From Bacteroidota bacterium (GTDB lineage: Bacteria; Bacteroidota; Bacteroidia; Palsa-965): a DNA stretch of 45,740 nt. Location: the NCBI GenBank assembly GCA_013288325.1, contig JABDCB010000019.1, positions 1 to 45,740 on the forward strand, in the 5' to 3' direction. The notes below the pieces were generated by a model. It did not search any database, had not been told where the DNA came from, and saw only the letters and a list, made by a program, of their open reading frames with translations. Below, piece after piece: positions 16,943-26,354 of the stretch. Numbering within the stretch: the first letter of the stretch is position 1; the number at the start of each line of letters is the position of its first letter. The translations under genes and the position numbers were made by a program.

Positions 16943-18073
16943 ATGGAAGAAGATAATCCCTTTCCCGTTGTAGGTTATGAGGGTCCTGAATTGTTTTGCG
17001 ACCGGGTTTCAGAAACAGCCCGCATCATCAATGCGATGGAAAACAAACGGAACATAACCCTGATTTCCCTGCGCCGCATGGGCAAAACAGGATTAATCGA
17101 ACATGCCCTGCATAAGCTGGGCAACAAAAAACAGGTCAGGGTATTTTACCTGGATCTGCTTCCCACCAGCACACTGCCTGAATTCATTACGCTTCTTGGT
17201 AATCAGGTATTGGCACGTCTGGAGCCCCGCAGGGAGCATGTACTCAAAAAAATCACTTCCTTTTTTACCGGCATCATGCCAACACTGAAATACGATGCCC
17301 TGAGCGGAGAACCTTCCATCGAATTCAGTATGGGATCAGCTCAGGAGATCCGATATACCCTGGAACAAATCTTTGCTTTCCTGAATCAGCAAGAAAAAAA
17401 AATCATCATTGCCTTAGACGAATTCCAACAGATTACGCAGTACCCGGAAAAGAACGTAGAAGCCCTCCTTCGATCTAACATACAGCAATGCAACAATATT
17501 CAGTTTGTTTTTTCAGGAAGTCAGAAAAGTATTCTCGTGGCTATGTTCACCGCATATGCCCATCCTTTTTATCAAAGCTCTGAAATCCTGCATCTGGATC
17601 CTATCGGGGAAAAAGAATATGCTGCCTTTATTGCAGCAAGGTTCAAAGATGGTCACCGTAAAATAACTGCCGAAAGCATATTGAGCATCCTGCGTTATGC
17701 ACGCCGTCATACCTGGTATGTACAATTTATCTGCAACAAACTATACGGCACTCAGCAGCGCGATCTCAACGAAGGGTTCATTGCCCGCACACTTCAGGAT
17801 ATTCTCAAAGAAAACGAAACAGTCTATTACAGCTATCGCAATCTGCTTACCGCTAATCAATGGCAATTGCTCAAAGCCATTGCCAAAGAGGAACAAATAC
17901 AGATGATCCTGAGTGCTGATTTCCTGAGCCGGTACAAACTCAATAGCGCCAGCTCTGTACAGGCAGCACTGGAAGCACTTATTACGAAAGAGATGGTTTA
18001 TTTCGACGATATGGACCGATACTACCGGGTATATGATCTGTTTCTGTCTAAATGGCTGAAGCAGGGAATATAG
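16943..18073 (+). CDS. ATPase_2-family P-loop ATPase
   Basis: A 376-residue protein of the ATPase_2 (archaeal-type, STAND-related) family. It begins with the family pattern NPFPVVGYEGPELFCDRVSE, has a Walker A SLRRMGKTG (42-50, first Gly replaced by Ser), a Walker B IIIALDEFQQI (154-163), and VFSGSQKS as the sensor region. The C-terminal half (about 260-376) is a winged-helix-like region (LSRYKLNSASSVQAAL ... YRVYDLFLSKWL). Such ATPases are common in Bacteroidota but biochemically poorly characterised. It is convergent with the helicase gene (9 bases apart) and preceded by two TTACGTAA elements, which suggests autoregulation or a single-gene cassette. Confidence 0.8.
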   Translation: MEEDNPFPVVGYEGPELFCDRVSETARIINAMENKRNITLISLRRMGKTGLIEHALHKLGNKKQVRVFYLDLLPTSTLPEFITLLGNQVLARLEPRREHVLKKITSFFTGIMPTLKYDALSGEPSIEFSMGSAQEIRYTLEQIFAFLNQQEKKIIIALDEFQQITQYPEKNVEALLRSNIQQCNNIQFVFSGSQKSILVAMFTAYAHPFYQSSEILHLDPIGEKEYAAFIAARFKDGHRKITAESILSILRYARRHTWYVQFICNKLYGTQQRDLNEGFIARTLQDILKENETVYYSYRNLLTANQWQLLKAIAKEEQIQMILSADFLSRYKLNSASSVQAALEALITKEMVYFDDMDRYYRVYDLFLSKWLKQGI

Positions 18074-18082
18074 GGGCCTGTT

Positions 18083-19501
18083 TCACGTAAAAAACTCCTT
18101 GCTGAAATTGACCAGATAAAGTTTATCTGTTGCCCGGGTAAGGGCCGTATACAGCCACCTCAAAAATTCTTTGTTTATCATTTCCTCGGTCAGATAGCCC
18201 TGCTCTACAAACACACTTTGCCATTGCCCGCCTTGTGCCTTATGGCAGGTAACGGCATAGGCAAATTTTACCTGCAGGGCATTAAAGAAGGGATCTTTCT
18301 TCATTTTGGCCATTCGCAAACCCCTGTCCCCTATTTCGGCATATTCCATATACACCGATTCATACAGTTTTTTATTGTCGGTCTGAGAAAGAGCCGGACT
18401 TTCACTGTCAATCGTATTAAGCAGGAGCTTGGCTTCCAGTTCTTTTTCGTCGGGATAATCGATCAGACGCATCTTCACATCCACAAAGCGAAAGCCATGC
18501 ATTTCCGAATACTTGCCCACCTTCAGGATTTCCACGATATCACCGTTGGCAATAAAGCCTGCCGTTGATTTAGGCGGAAGCCAGTGATAATTATTTTTTA
18601 CCACCATCATATAATCTCCCGAAGAGATTTCATTTTCCTGCCAGCGAATACGGGCCCTGATTTGCTGGTTAAACAGATTCGCTCTTTTATTGGAACGGCA
18701 TATCACCAATGTTCCTTCTGCTCCAAAATTACTATAGCTGCTGTTCAGCGCATCTTCCAGATCATCGCCGGTAAGACGAATAATATCTTTAAACCCTGCC
18801 ACATCAAACTGAGGAAAGGTAAACTCCTCTTCCTTGATCATTTCCCTTATCAGGGTTGCATTTTGCAGTATACCCGAGCTTTCCGCCTGTCGTACCACAT
18901 CATTCAACTCATACCCTTCAATGTTCAGGTAGTATTCCTTTTTCACGAATTCCACATCCAGAGCGGGACTTACATCCAGTCCCACAGGAGGCAGCTGGGC
19001 CACATCACCGATAAAAATAAGTTTGCAGTTGGAACCCGAATAAACATATTCAATCAGATCGCTCAGCAAACTCGATCCGCCCCTGAATTCAGGGGCGCTC
19101 TTACCCGAGATCATAGATGCCTCATCCACAATAAACAGGGTATGGGTATGGAGGTTCTCGCGCAGGGCATAACTTCCGAAGCCGGCCCCATCCACGCTCT
19201 GCATATAAATTTTCTTGTGAATCGTATAGGCTTGTACACCCGAGTAATTACTCAGTACCTTGGCGGCACGGCCCGTAGGAGCCATCAGCGAACATTTGGC
19301 CCTGATCTCGGGCAGGCTTTTGACAAGGGCACCTACAATGGTGGTCTTTCCGGTTCCTGCATATCCCCTCATTACAAAACAGCTACGTTCTTCCCGGTTC
19401 ATCAAAAAAGCACTGAGCTTATCGATGAGCACTTTCTGACCGGGAGTGGTTTCGAAGGGGAAGTTTTTGAGTAATACGGACGTGAATTGGGAGGGGGTCA
19501 T
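18083..19501 (-). CDS. RecD/PIF1-like superfamily 1 DNA helicase
   Basis: A 472-residue SF1B-type helicase. Motif I is GYAGTGKTT (46-54), followed by PTGRAAKVL (75-83, motif Ia), FIVDEASM (123-130, motif II), FIGDVAQLPPVG (motif III) and a UvrD-C-like C-terminal segment with VTCHKAQGGQW and LYTALTRATDKLYLV (motifs V/VI). It lacks the long N-terminal region of true RecD2 and corresponds to the Bacteroidota protein usually named ATP-dependent RecD-like helicase or AAA family ATPase. A probable role is in DNA repair or recombination. On the minus strand, TACCTTTA lies at 19514-19507, so the transcript may be nearly leaderless. Confidence 0.85.
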   Translation of the reverse strand: MTPSQFTSVLLKNFPFETTPGQKVLIDKLSAFLMNREERSCFVMRGYAGTGKTTIVGALVKSLPEIRAKCSLMAPTGRAAKVLSNYSGVQAYTIHKKIYMQSVDGAGFGSYALRENLHTHTLFIVDEASMISGKSAPEFRGGSSLLSDLIEYVYSGSNCKLIFIGDVAQLPPVGLDVSPALDVEFVKKEYYLNIEGYELNDVVRQAESSGILQNATLIREMIKEEEFTFPQFDVAGFKDIIRLTGDDLEDALNSSYSNFGAEGTLVICRSNKRANLFNQQIRARIRWQENEISSGDYMMVVKNNYHWLPPKSTAGFIANGDIVEILKVGKYSEMHGFRFVDVKMRLIDYPDEKELEAKLLLNTIDSESPALSQTDNKKLYESVYMEYAEIGDRGLRMAKMKKDPFFNALQVKFAYAVTCHKAQGGQWQSVFVEQGYLTEEMINKEFLRWLYTALTRATDKLYLVNFSKEFFT

Positions 19502-19515
19502 TGGGATAAAGGTAG

Positions 19516-21282
<1,767 letters not shown>

Positions 21283-21283
21283 G

Positions 21284-21330
21284 TCAGCGGCAGGAGGCAG
21301 GGGCAGGAGGCAGCGGCAGGCGCAGGAGGC
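21284..21330 (+). repeat. GGCAGGAGGC-type short repeat array (copy 3)
   Basis: GCGGCAGGAGGCAGGGGCAG-type units beginning two bases after the ABC-F stop codon, in the same orientation as the other three copies. Confidence 0.75.
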
Positions 21331-21523
21331 AAAACCACTTTATCGGCTTCCTAAGCATTCCAATCCATACGTCTTTAACCGTATTTATTTGAATTGCACT
21401 TATTCTGATGTGAATCGTTTTCATTTTCGCATTTTCCGATTTTAATTTGCAACAGGAGTTTAATTCCACTTCACTCCATGCAAATGACACAGTCCGTTTC
21501 GACGGTACTGTTTAAAATGGATT

Positions 21524-22258
21524 ATGCGTTCACTAAAATTTATCGTACTTATTTGCTATGTAATCAGCAGTCCTGTTGGTCTGATTGCTCAATGCTCTCG
21601 TGACAGTATACCCTTCAAATCAATTTGGGTCAATGCCCGCCCTGCATATGAAGTACAGGCAGGACTGATGTGTAATTACATCCGGCAGAATACATTTATC
21701 CCTGCATCCAGCATAGGATACTCTGCGGGTATTGGTACCCGGAAGAACATTTCCGAAAATCTGTTTATAAGTCTTCGTGTCAGTTACCAGCACAAATCTT
21801 TTTCGGGATTGAATACCATTGTCTATGAACCCCTTGTGAGGGGAAACTTACAACTCACCACCTCGGCCAGTTTTGACGAAATAGAAAGCTCCATACTGAT
21901 CTGTACTTCTTTTCCACATTTCGAAACCGGAGCGGGGTTAGCTCCCTCGTATCTCATCCATTCCATCTTGAATCAAACCGTTTCCAATGCCCCTCCTTCA
22001 CAGGCTTATCAAATGAGTACTATCTATAACAAGAATAACAACCCCTATACCGCTTATTTCTACTTAACCAATGTTTCTCCATGCCTTTACATAGCTTACC
22101 CATTCACCAAACACCTGAGTATTGCTTATTACTTCAGTTTTGAATTAGTCAAGAATCCCATTGAACCTTATTCTTTCATTCAGCCCTATCAATTTATTCA
22201 AAACAAAATAACACTCATTCTTAAGTTTCGCCCCCATGAAAAAAATGCTCTTCCTTAG
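21524..22258 (+). CDS. Exported small beta-barrel protein, unknown family
   Basis: A 244-residue protein with a signal peptide (MRSLKFIVLICYVISSPVGLIAQ) and repeated amphipathic strands such as GYSAGIGTRKNISENLFISLRVSYQHKS, TNVSPCLYIAYPFTKHLSIAYYFSF and a last strand KITLILKF. This suggests an 8-10-stranded outer-membrane barrel of the PorT/OMP_b-brl general type. First gene of a three-gene overlapping operon: it overlaps the following lipoprotein gene by 23 bases. A weak -7-like TTAATTTG is at 21442-21449. No function can be assigned. Confidence 0.7.
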   Translation: MRSLKFIVLICYVISSPVGLIAQCSRDSIPFKSIWVNARPAYEVQAGLMCNYIRQNTFIPASSIGYSAGIGTRKNISENLFISLRVSYQHKSFSGLNTIVYEPLVRGNLQLTTSASFDEIESSILICTSFPHFETGAGLAPSYLIHSILNQTVSNAPPSQAYQMSTIYNKNNNPYTAYFYLTNVSPCLYIAYPFTKHLSIAYYFSFELVKNPIEPYSFIQPYQFIQNKITLILKFRPHEKNALP

Positions 22259-22808
22259 CTCAGCCATACTGGCTCTATCTGTTTCGGTACTATTATTGCA
22301 ATGCAGTAAAAAAGAACCGGATTCTTCAAGTCCGGCTGCACCTAAAGTGAACCGGACAACCCTTCCTCTAATTCAGGGAGCCTGTAATTGCGGCACTTTA
22401 CCTCCGAATTGCCCGGCCTTATCTTGCATCAACAAACTATTAGGCGGACAGAACAGTAAACTCTTCACCATAACATGGGGAAGTTGTGTGGACCCAGACC
22501 CTTCAGATACCTATTGCAATGGACTGTCAATTGGAGGCACAACATCTACACTTAAGCTTTGCTATATGCCTGGTTCCTGCGATCATATTGTAGCCATGAT
22601 CAGCAATCCTCCCTCCTGTCTCCCATGTATCCCGGACCCTTACTGCATTTCTTTGCTTGTTAATTGTTCGGATGCAAATCACTTCACAATTGCGGGTAAT
22701 GAAACATTTCCATCTCAATCGATAACCGTCTTTATTGCAGCTGACCCCAAAATAACGGTTACATGCGGACCTCCCGGCGATTCCTTTAATTGTTCAGGAA
22801 CTTTCTAA
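22236..22808 (+). CDS. Cysteine-rich lipoprotein, unknown function
   Basis: A 190-residue lipoprotein with lipobox LLLQC (acylated Cys23). The mature part has 14 further cysteines, many in pairs or close spacing (GACNCG, PPNCPALSC, PSCLPC, PDPYC, FNCSGTF), which is remarkable for a Bacteroidota exported protein and implies a disulfide-rich or metal-binding extracytoplasmic domain. It overlaps the upstream barrel gene by 23 bases and shares its stop with the next start (TAATG), so translation of the three genes is coupled. I do not recognise the family. Confidence 0.75.
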   Translation: MKKMLFLSSAILALSVSVLLLQCSKKEPDSSSPAAPKVNRTTLPLIQGACNCGTLPPNCPALSCINKLLGGQNSKLFTITWGSCVDPDPSDTYCNGLSIGGTTSTLKLCYMPGSCDHIVAMISNPPSCLPCIPDPYCISLLVNCSDANHFTIAGNETFPSQSITVFIAADPKITVTCGPPGDSFNCSGTF

Positions 22809-23491
22809 TGAGGACTTCCGGTTTGCTTCTTTTGCTTATTTTCTGGATTCAGGCCCATCCACAGGCTTGCATTCAGAATGTAGCTCTTCGCGCCGGCTAT
22901 TGCCAGTCCACTCAATCTCCGGATTGGTATCGCCCTGACCAGGTCAACGCCTGGAGAAATAATATCCATTCCATCTATTTTGGATGTGACTACAATATTT
23001 TGCTCAATCCCAAATGGGGACTCAAATGTGGTATTCAGGTAAGCCAGAAAGGTATGCAAGTAGATTATAGTCAGTATGGACCCGTAATCGGTAACGAAAC
23101 TGATTATTTGTACCATCTATCCTATCTGGACATTCCTTTATGTATTAATCTGAATAAAAAGAAGTGGCAGTTTTCGGCAGGTATCCAGGCCTCCTACCTG
23201 CTCAACAGCAGCTGGAATTTCAGACAGAAACAGATTTACTACACCACTATGTATATAGTATCCTATTACTATATATTCCCCAGTACCAACAATTACCATC
23301 GTTTTGATTATGGAATAAATCTCGGAGCGACCAGAAGACTGAACGATTATCTGGATATAGAATTTATGTTTATCAGAGGATTAACCGTGCCCGACAAATA
23401 TGATATGGGTGATATCCGCTACCAGGAAAGTTTCCTGTTTGGATTCAAATATTATTTTCTGAAAACCACAAAATATCTTGCAGGACGGTAA
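22808..23491 (+). CDS. PorT-like outer-membrane beta-barrel protein
   Basis: A 227-residue exported barrel. The start ATG 22808 overlaps the upstream stop (TAATG) and begins the signal peptide MRTSGLLLLLIFWIQAHPQA; an in-frame ATG at 22790 would place extra residues before it. Strands such as NPKWGLKCGIQVSQKGMQVDY, YLDIPLCINLNKKKWQFSAGIQASYLL and FDYGINLGATRRLNDYLDIEF follow the outer-membrane beta-barrel (PorT family) pattern, including the YLDIPL motif. Third gene of the overlapping operon, and probably the functional partner of the Cys-rich lipoprotein. Confidence 0.75.
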   Translation: MRTSGLLLLLIFWIQAHPQACIQNVALRAGYCQSTQSPDWYRPDQVNAWRNNIHSIYFGCDYNILLNPKWGLKCGIQVSQKGMQVDYSQYGPVIGNETDYLYHLSYLDIPLCINLNKKKWQFSAGIQASYLLNSSWNFRQKQIYYTTMYIVSYYYIFPSTNNYHRFDYGINLGATRRLNDYLDIEFMFIRGLTVPDKYDMGDIRYQESFLFGFKYYFLKTTKYLAGR

Positions 23492-23495
23492 TAAG

Positions 23496-23538
23496 CGGCG
23501 GGAGGCAGGCGCAGGAGGCAGGGGCAGCGGCAGGAGGC
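23496..23538 (+). repeat. GGCAGGAGGC-type short repeat array (copy 4)
   Basis: GGCGGGAGGCAGGCGCAGGA-type units, starting four bases after the stop codon of the PorT-like gene. Fourth copy of the family in the window, all G-rich on the plus strand. Confidence 0.75.
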
Positions 23539-23584
23539 TTTTATTCAGATTGTGCACATGAAACAATTAGGAGGATATTTGCAA

Positions 23585-23628
23585 GTACAATATTAAGTAC
23601 CTATATTTGTACCTAAATATGTACTTAA
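23585..23628. promoter_or_regulatory. YefM-YoeB operator/promoter with 12-bp GTAC periodicity
   Basis: Four GTAC cores at 23585, 23597, 23609 and 23621 are spaced exactly 12 bases apart. The two outermost promoter-flanking copies form perfect inverted repeats TTAAGTAC (23593-23600) / GTACTTAA (23621-23628). The -7 box TATATTTG (23602-23609) lies inside. This is the expected place for autorepression by the YefM/YoeB complex. Confidence 0.75.
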
Positions 23629-23629
23629 C

Positions 23630-23884
23630 ATGATAGCAATAAACTATACAGAATTGAGAAAGTCTTTAAAAAAGAATCTTGATTTGGCTTGTGAATCACA
23701 CGAAACGGTGGTGATTCAACGCCCGAATGAAAAAAGTGTAGTGCTGGTATCTCTTGAAGATTATAACAGCATGGTTGAAACTTCATACTTGCTCGGCACT
23801 AAAACTAACGCTGAACGTTTAATGGCTTCGATAGCTCAAGCCGAAAAAGGGAAAAAGCTTAAAAAATTCGACCCTACTGCATGA
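23630..23884 (+). CDS. yefM: Type II antitoxin, YefM/Phd family
   Basis: An 84-residue antitoxin. The N-terminal part MIAINYTELRKSLKKNLDLA and the VIQRPNEKSVVLVSLEDYNSM segment are the conserved YefM/Phd DNA-binding fold. The charged C-terminal tail (TNAERLMASIAQAEKGKK) is the toxin-neutralising region. It overlaps the toxin gene by four bases (ATGA), giving coupled translation, and follows a periodic operator that it presumably binds together with the toxin. Confidence 0.93.
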   Translation: MIAINYTELRKSLKKNLDLACESHETVVIQRPNEKSVVLVSLEDYNSMVETSYLLGTKTNAERLMASIAQAEKGKKLKKFDPTA

Positions 23885-24144
23885 ATATTGTCAATATAAT
23901 TTGGACACCTTTAGCTTGGGAAGATTATGAATATTGGCAAAAAACAGAGCCTGATAAAGTCGAAAAGATAAATGCCTTAATAAAAGATTGCAAACGAAAT
24001 CCGTTTAGTGGCCTTGGTAAACCGGAACCATTGAAGGGAAATTTAAAAGGTTTTTGGTCCAGACGTATCTCATTGGAAGATCGCTTTGTTTATACTGTTT
24101 CTCCTGCCGGACTTACAATCGTTCAATGTAGGTTTCACTATTAA
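23881..24144 (+). CDS. yoeB: Type II toxin YoeB (ribosome-dependent mRNA interferase)
   Basis: An 87-residue Txe/YoeB toxin that cuts mRNA in the ribosomal A site. Alignment by eye to E. coli YoeB shows all catalytic residues kept: Glu49 (KPEPLK), Arg68 (LEDRFVY), and His86-Tyr87 at the C-terminus (CRFHY). Conserved features GFWSRRI and WEDYEYWQ are also present. The frame is intact, so the toxin is likely active and controlled by the upstream YefM. Confidence 0.94.
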   Translation: MNIVNIIWTPLAWEDYEYWQKTEPDKVEKINALIKDCKRNPFSGLGKPEPLKGNLKGFWSRRISLEDRFVYTVSPAGLTIVQCRFHY

Positions 24145-24374
24145 CCACCATTTCCACAGTAAGAACCTATTTTCTAGCTGCCCGCGGTTTCTGTTCTACT
24201 CAGTCCCCCAAAGACACGCTATCGGTCTTCATTTCCTGTTTCCCTTTTCATTCCTCCGCTCAAATACGTACTTTTTCCTCCGTACAAGCACGTGTTTATT
24301 GCCTTTTCCCAGGCTTAGCATGAGATTTGCTTCTGTTATCTCAACTAATATGAAGCACCATGAAAACGATAAAC

Positions 24375-24623
24375 ATGGAAAACTATGAAGCCTTTTTCAT
24401 TGCTTATTATGAAAATGAGCTTAGTCTTAACCAACTCGAACTCTTAATCGGATTTCTGAAAGCACATCCCGAACTGGAAAACGAGTTTATTGCAACAAAA
24501 GACATTATCCCGATCCGAATCGCTCCATCACAGCAGCTTTTCCCTTTTAAAGAGATGCTGAAAAGGTCTGCCAATGGATTTCCACTGATTCTTTTAAGAC
24601 TTCCCCACTATATACAGAACTGA
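24375..24623 (+). CDS. Short protein resembling a truncated Bacteroidota anti-sigma/zf-HC2-like N-terminus
   Basis: 82 codons from ATG 24375 (an in-frame ATG at 24360 adds five residues). The sequence NYEAFFIAYYENELSLNQLE ... FLKAHPELENEF matches, from memory, the N-terminal module of many Bacteroidota cell-surface regulatory proteins of the type NYEEFFLLYxDxEL...LFLExHPDL, which normally continue for some 200 residues with a transmembrane helix. Here the reading frame ends soon after FPFKEMLKRSANG, directly before a 21-bp minisatellite. It is probably a truncated or frameshifted remnant; an alternative frame downstream (STDSFKTSPLYTELSRV) looks protein-like. Confidence 0.45.
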   Translation: MENYEAFFIAYYENELSLNQLELLIGFLKAHPELENEFIATKDIIPIRIAPSQQLFPFKEMLKRSANGFPLILLRLPHYIQN

Positions 24624-24647
24624 GTCGTGTGTGTCTATTTACAAGGA

Positions 24648-25025
24648 GTGTATGAAAGTAGATTGATCGTGTATACAAGTAAATAAACAGTGTATGAATG
24701 CAGATCAATCGTGTATGCAAGTATATAAGGAGGGTATAAAAGTAGATTAATCGTGTATGCAAGTAAATAAACAGTGTATGAATGTAGATCAGTCGTGTAT
24801 ACAAGTAAACAAGGAATGTATGAAAGTAGATCAATCGTGTATACAAGTAAATAAGGAGTGTATGAAAGTAGATGAATCGTGTATACAAGTATACTTGGAG
24901 TGTATGAAAGTAGATCAATCGTGTATGAAAGTATACTTGGAGTGTATGAAAGTATACTCGGAGTGTATGAAAGTAGATGAACAGTGTATACAAGTAAATA
25001 AAGCGTGTATGAATGTAGATTAATA
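24648..25025 (+). repeat. 18-unit, 21-bp minisatellite (alternating A/B types)
   Basis: 378 bases, exactly 18 units of 21. Two unit types alternate, A = GTGTATGAAAGTAGATCAAT(C) and B = GTGTATACAAGTAAATAAGG(A), giving a 42-bp higher-order period; units 13-16 break the alternation. Because 21 is divisible by 3, open frames of 7-residue repeats arise on both strands (e.g. CMKVDQS/CIQVNKE on plus; YFHTLLI-type on minus). Several units carry in-frame stops (units 1 and 5), which argues against one continuous protein. A degenerate unit precedes it at about 24627. Confidence 0.95.
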
Positions 25026-25140
25026 GTGTCGGTTTTCGGTTTAAGATTTGAAACAAACGTAAATAAATGAAACACAGCTACTGCCAGATTATATTTCTCC
25101 TAATGCATTGGAACAAACCTGAGAGAGGATGCACTTATCA

Positions 25141-25260
25141 GGTAAAGGTTCCGGGAAATAACGGCAGCCGGAAGTAAATGACTACCGGCAACCCGGCTGC
25201 GAAAATCGCAGACGGCCCTAAACCGGCTTAACCTGCCGGGGTGTTAAACATGCCCGGCGG
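25141..25260 (+). promoter_or_regulatory. CCGG-rich structured leader with mutually exclusive stems
   Basis: CCGG occurs seven times in about 110 bases. Stem 1 pairs GCAGCCGG (25164-25171) with CCGGCTGC (25193-25200). Stem 2 pairs CTGCGA (25197-25202) with TCGCAG (25206-25211) around AAA. The two share 25197-25200 and cannot form together. Stem 3 pairs CCTGCCGGG (25232-25240) with CCCGGCGG (25253-25260), ending 23 bases before the ATG of the FN3 gene. This arrangement resembles a switchable 5' leader, but it matches no riboswitch class I know. Confidence 0.45.
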
Positions 25261-25283
25261 TGAAAGCCACAACAACAATAAAA

Positions 25284-25913
25284 ATGTCTAAGCCCAAAGT
25301 GTTAAAAAAACTGGTGGCGCTCGATTTGCATAAACTCACGCCCCCACAGGTAGCAGCCCTGGCCAACCATTGCGTAACACAGATGACGGGGAACAGTTAT
25401 TTCCCAACCCCTACTCCTGCACTCGCATCGGTTACTACCCAGGCCACCGCGCTTACCAATGCCTATGATTTATCGCTTACCCGTGCCCGCGGATCGGTGG
25501 GAGCCATGCATACAGAGCTTAAAAGTCTTTCTGTATTGCTGAAACTCCTGGCAGCTTATGTAGAAAGCATTGCCAATGCCGATCCTGCCAATGCAGAAAC
25601 CATCATAGCCAGTGCCGGAATGACGGTAAAGAAAAGTCAGGTGCGCTTGCCCAAAACCTTTACTGCCGTAGCCGGCAAGCTCAAAGGAACGGTAAAGCTC
25701 AACACCCTGGCTGTCCGCCAAACGGCCTATATCTATCAGATGACAACCGATCCGAATACCGTTACCAGCTGGACAACTATCTATACCGGTACATCGGTTA
25801 AGTTTACCATGGAGGGCCTTACTTCGGCCACCCATTATTATTTCCGTGTTGCATATAGCACCAAGGGCATTCAAGGCAACTGGAGCAATGTATTGGAAAC
25901 GTTGGTATTATAG
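25284..25913 (+). CDS. Fibronectin type III domain protein, Bacteroidota family of unknown function
   Basis: A 209-residue protein with no signal peptide. The N-terminal part (about 1-130: LKKLVALDLHKLTPPQVAAL, NSYFPTPTPALASV) is an alpha-helical module with a central LSVLLKLLAAYVES helix. The C-terminal part is one fibronectin type III domain (about 135-209) ending SATHYYFRVAYSTKGIQGNW. From memory, similar two-part proteins are widespread in Bacteroidota and annotated only as FN3-containing. Start ATG 25284 is preferred over GTG 25260, which lies inside a predicted stem. A terminator follows. Confidence 0.75.
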   Translation: MSKPKVLKKLVALDLHKLTPPQVAALANHCVTQMTGNSYFPTPTPALASVTTQATALTNAYDLSLTRARGSVGAMHTELKSLSVLLKLLAAYVESIANADPANAETIIASAGMTVKKSQVRLPKTFTAVAGKLKGTVKLNTLAVRQTAYIYQMTTDPNTVTSWTTIYTGTSVKFTMEGLTSATHYYFRVAYSTKGIQGNWSNVLETLVL

Positions 25914-25938
25914 CAGAAGTTGAGTGCGATTGATAATG

Positions 25939-25967
25939 ACCTCCGGAACAGCACTGGAGGTTTTTTT
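25939..25967 (+). terminator. Intrinsic terminator after the FN3 gene
   Basis: 6-bp stem ACCTCC (25939-25944) / GGAGGT (25956-25961) with an 11-base loop, followed by a T run (25961-25967), 26 bases after the FN3 stop codon. Confidence 0.85.
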
Positions 25968-26003
25968 GTGGGATTAATGACTAAAAATGAGATCAGGCGC
26001 ACA

Positions 26004-26327
26004 TCAATGCTTTTTCCAGCAATGTAAGTAGTCATATATCTCTATCGCAGTTTCCTCCAGGCGGGGAGGGCTGGAAACAACGTTCATTACCGCCCCTTTT
26101 TCAATTTCTCTGCAATAGGCATCCAGCAGTTTATCATCGCATTCATTTGAGTTAAAACCCATCAGGTTAAAAACACTGTTGCTCAAACTGGGTTGGTAAC
26201 GAACTGCATCCATACCCAGATCATCCAAACCGGTAACAAGGCAAGTGATGCGAAGATCGTTTTGGATGAGGTTTAGAATTACTTGTTTTATAGCAAGCTC
26301 GTTAGAAGTATTGTTTTCGTTTTTCAT
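26004..26327 (-). CDS. Hypothetical protein, 107 residues
   Basis: Start ATG 26327 (MKNENNTSNELAIKQVILN) is preferred; the frame is open a further 40 codons upstream, but that part translates the tRNA remnant and palindrome (LRVRVSPR, PDSYRDRP), so it is not coding. The protein is acidic and helical, with VILNLIQNDLRITCLVTGLDDLGMDAVRY, NSNECDDKLLDAYC and a C-terminal YDYLHCWKKH. No family is recognised; it has no signal peptide. It is followed on the other strand by the FN3-gene terminator. Confidence 0.6.
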   Translation of the reverse strand: MKNENNTSNELAIKQVILNLIQNDLRITCLVTGLDDLGMDAVRYQPSLSNSVFNLMGFNSNECDDKLLDAYCREIEKGAVMNVVSSPPRLEETAIEIYDYLHCWKKH

Positions 26328-26354
26328 TTTTTGGTTTTTTATTTCTTTTTTATT

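Noticed and set aside
24086-24388. 100-codon plus-strand ORF after yoeB
   Set aside because: It overlaps the 3' end of yoeB in another frame and is Phe/Leu/Ser-rich with no protein-like pattern; the 24145-24359 gap otherwise shows nothing I can support.
24648-25025. Possible CRISPR array
   Set aside because: Units are contiguous with no unique spacers; both halves of the 42-bp period repeat. No cas genes are nearby.
24547-25056. Long minus-strand ORF of 169 codons (and a 146-codon one) across the minisatellite
   Set aside because: These open frames are a by-product of a 21-bp repeat (divisible by three) lacking stops in those frames; the composition is bizarre (His/Tyr/Leu/Ile repeats) and there is no start context.
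25141-25260. Cobalamin riboswitch or group II intron domain
   Set aside because: GC-rich stems are present, but I could not find the conserved cobalamin-box sequence or a domain V hairpin, and the downstream gene is not B12-related and has no reverse transcriptase.
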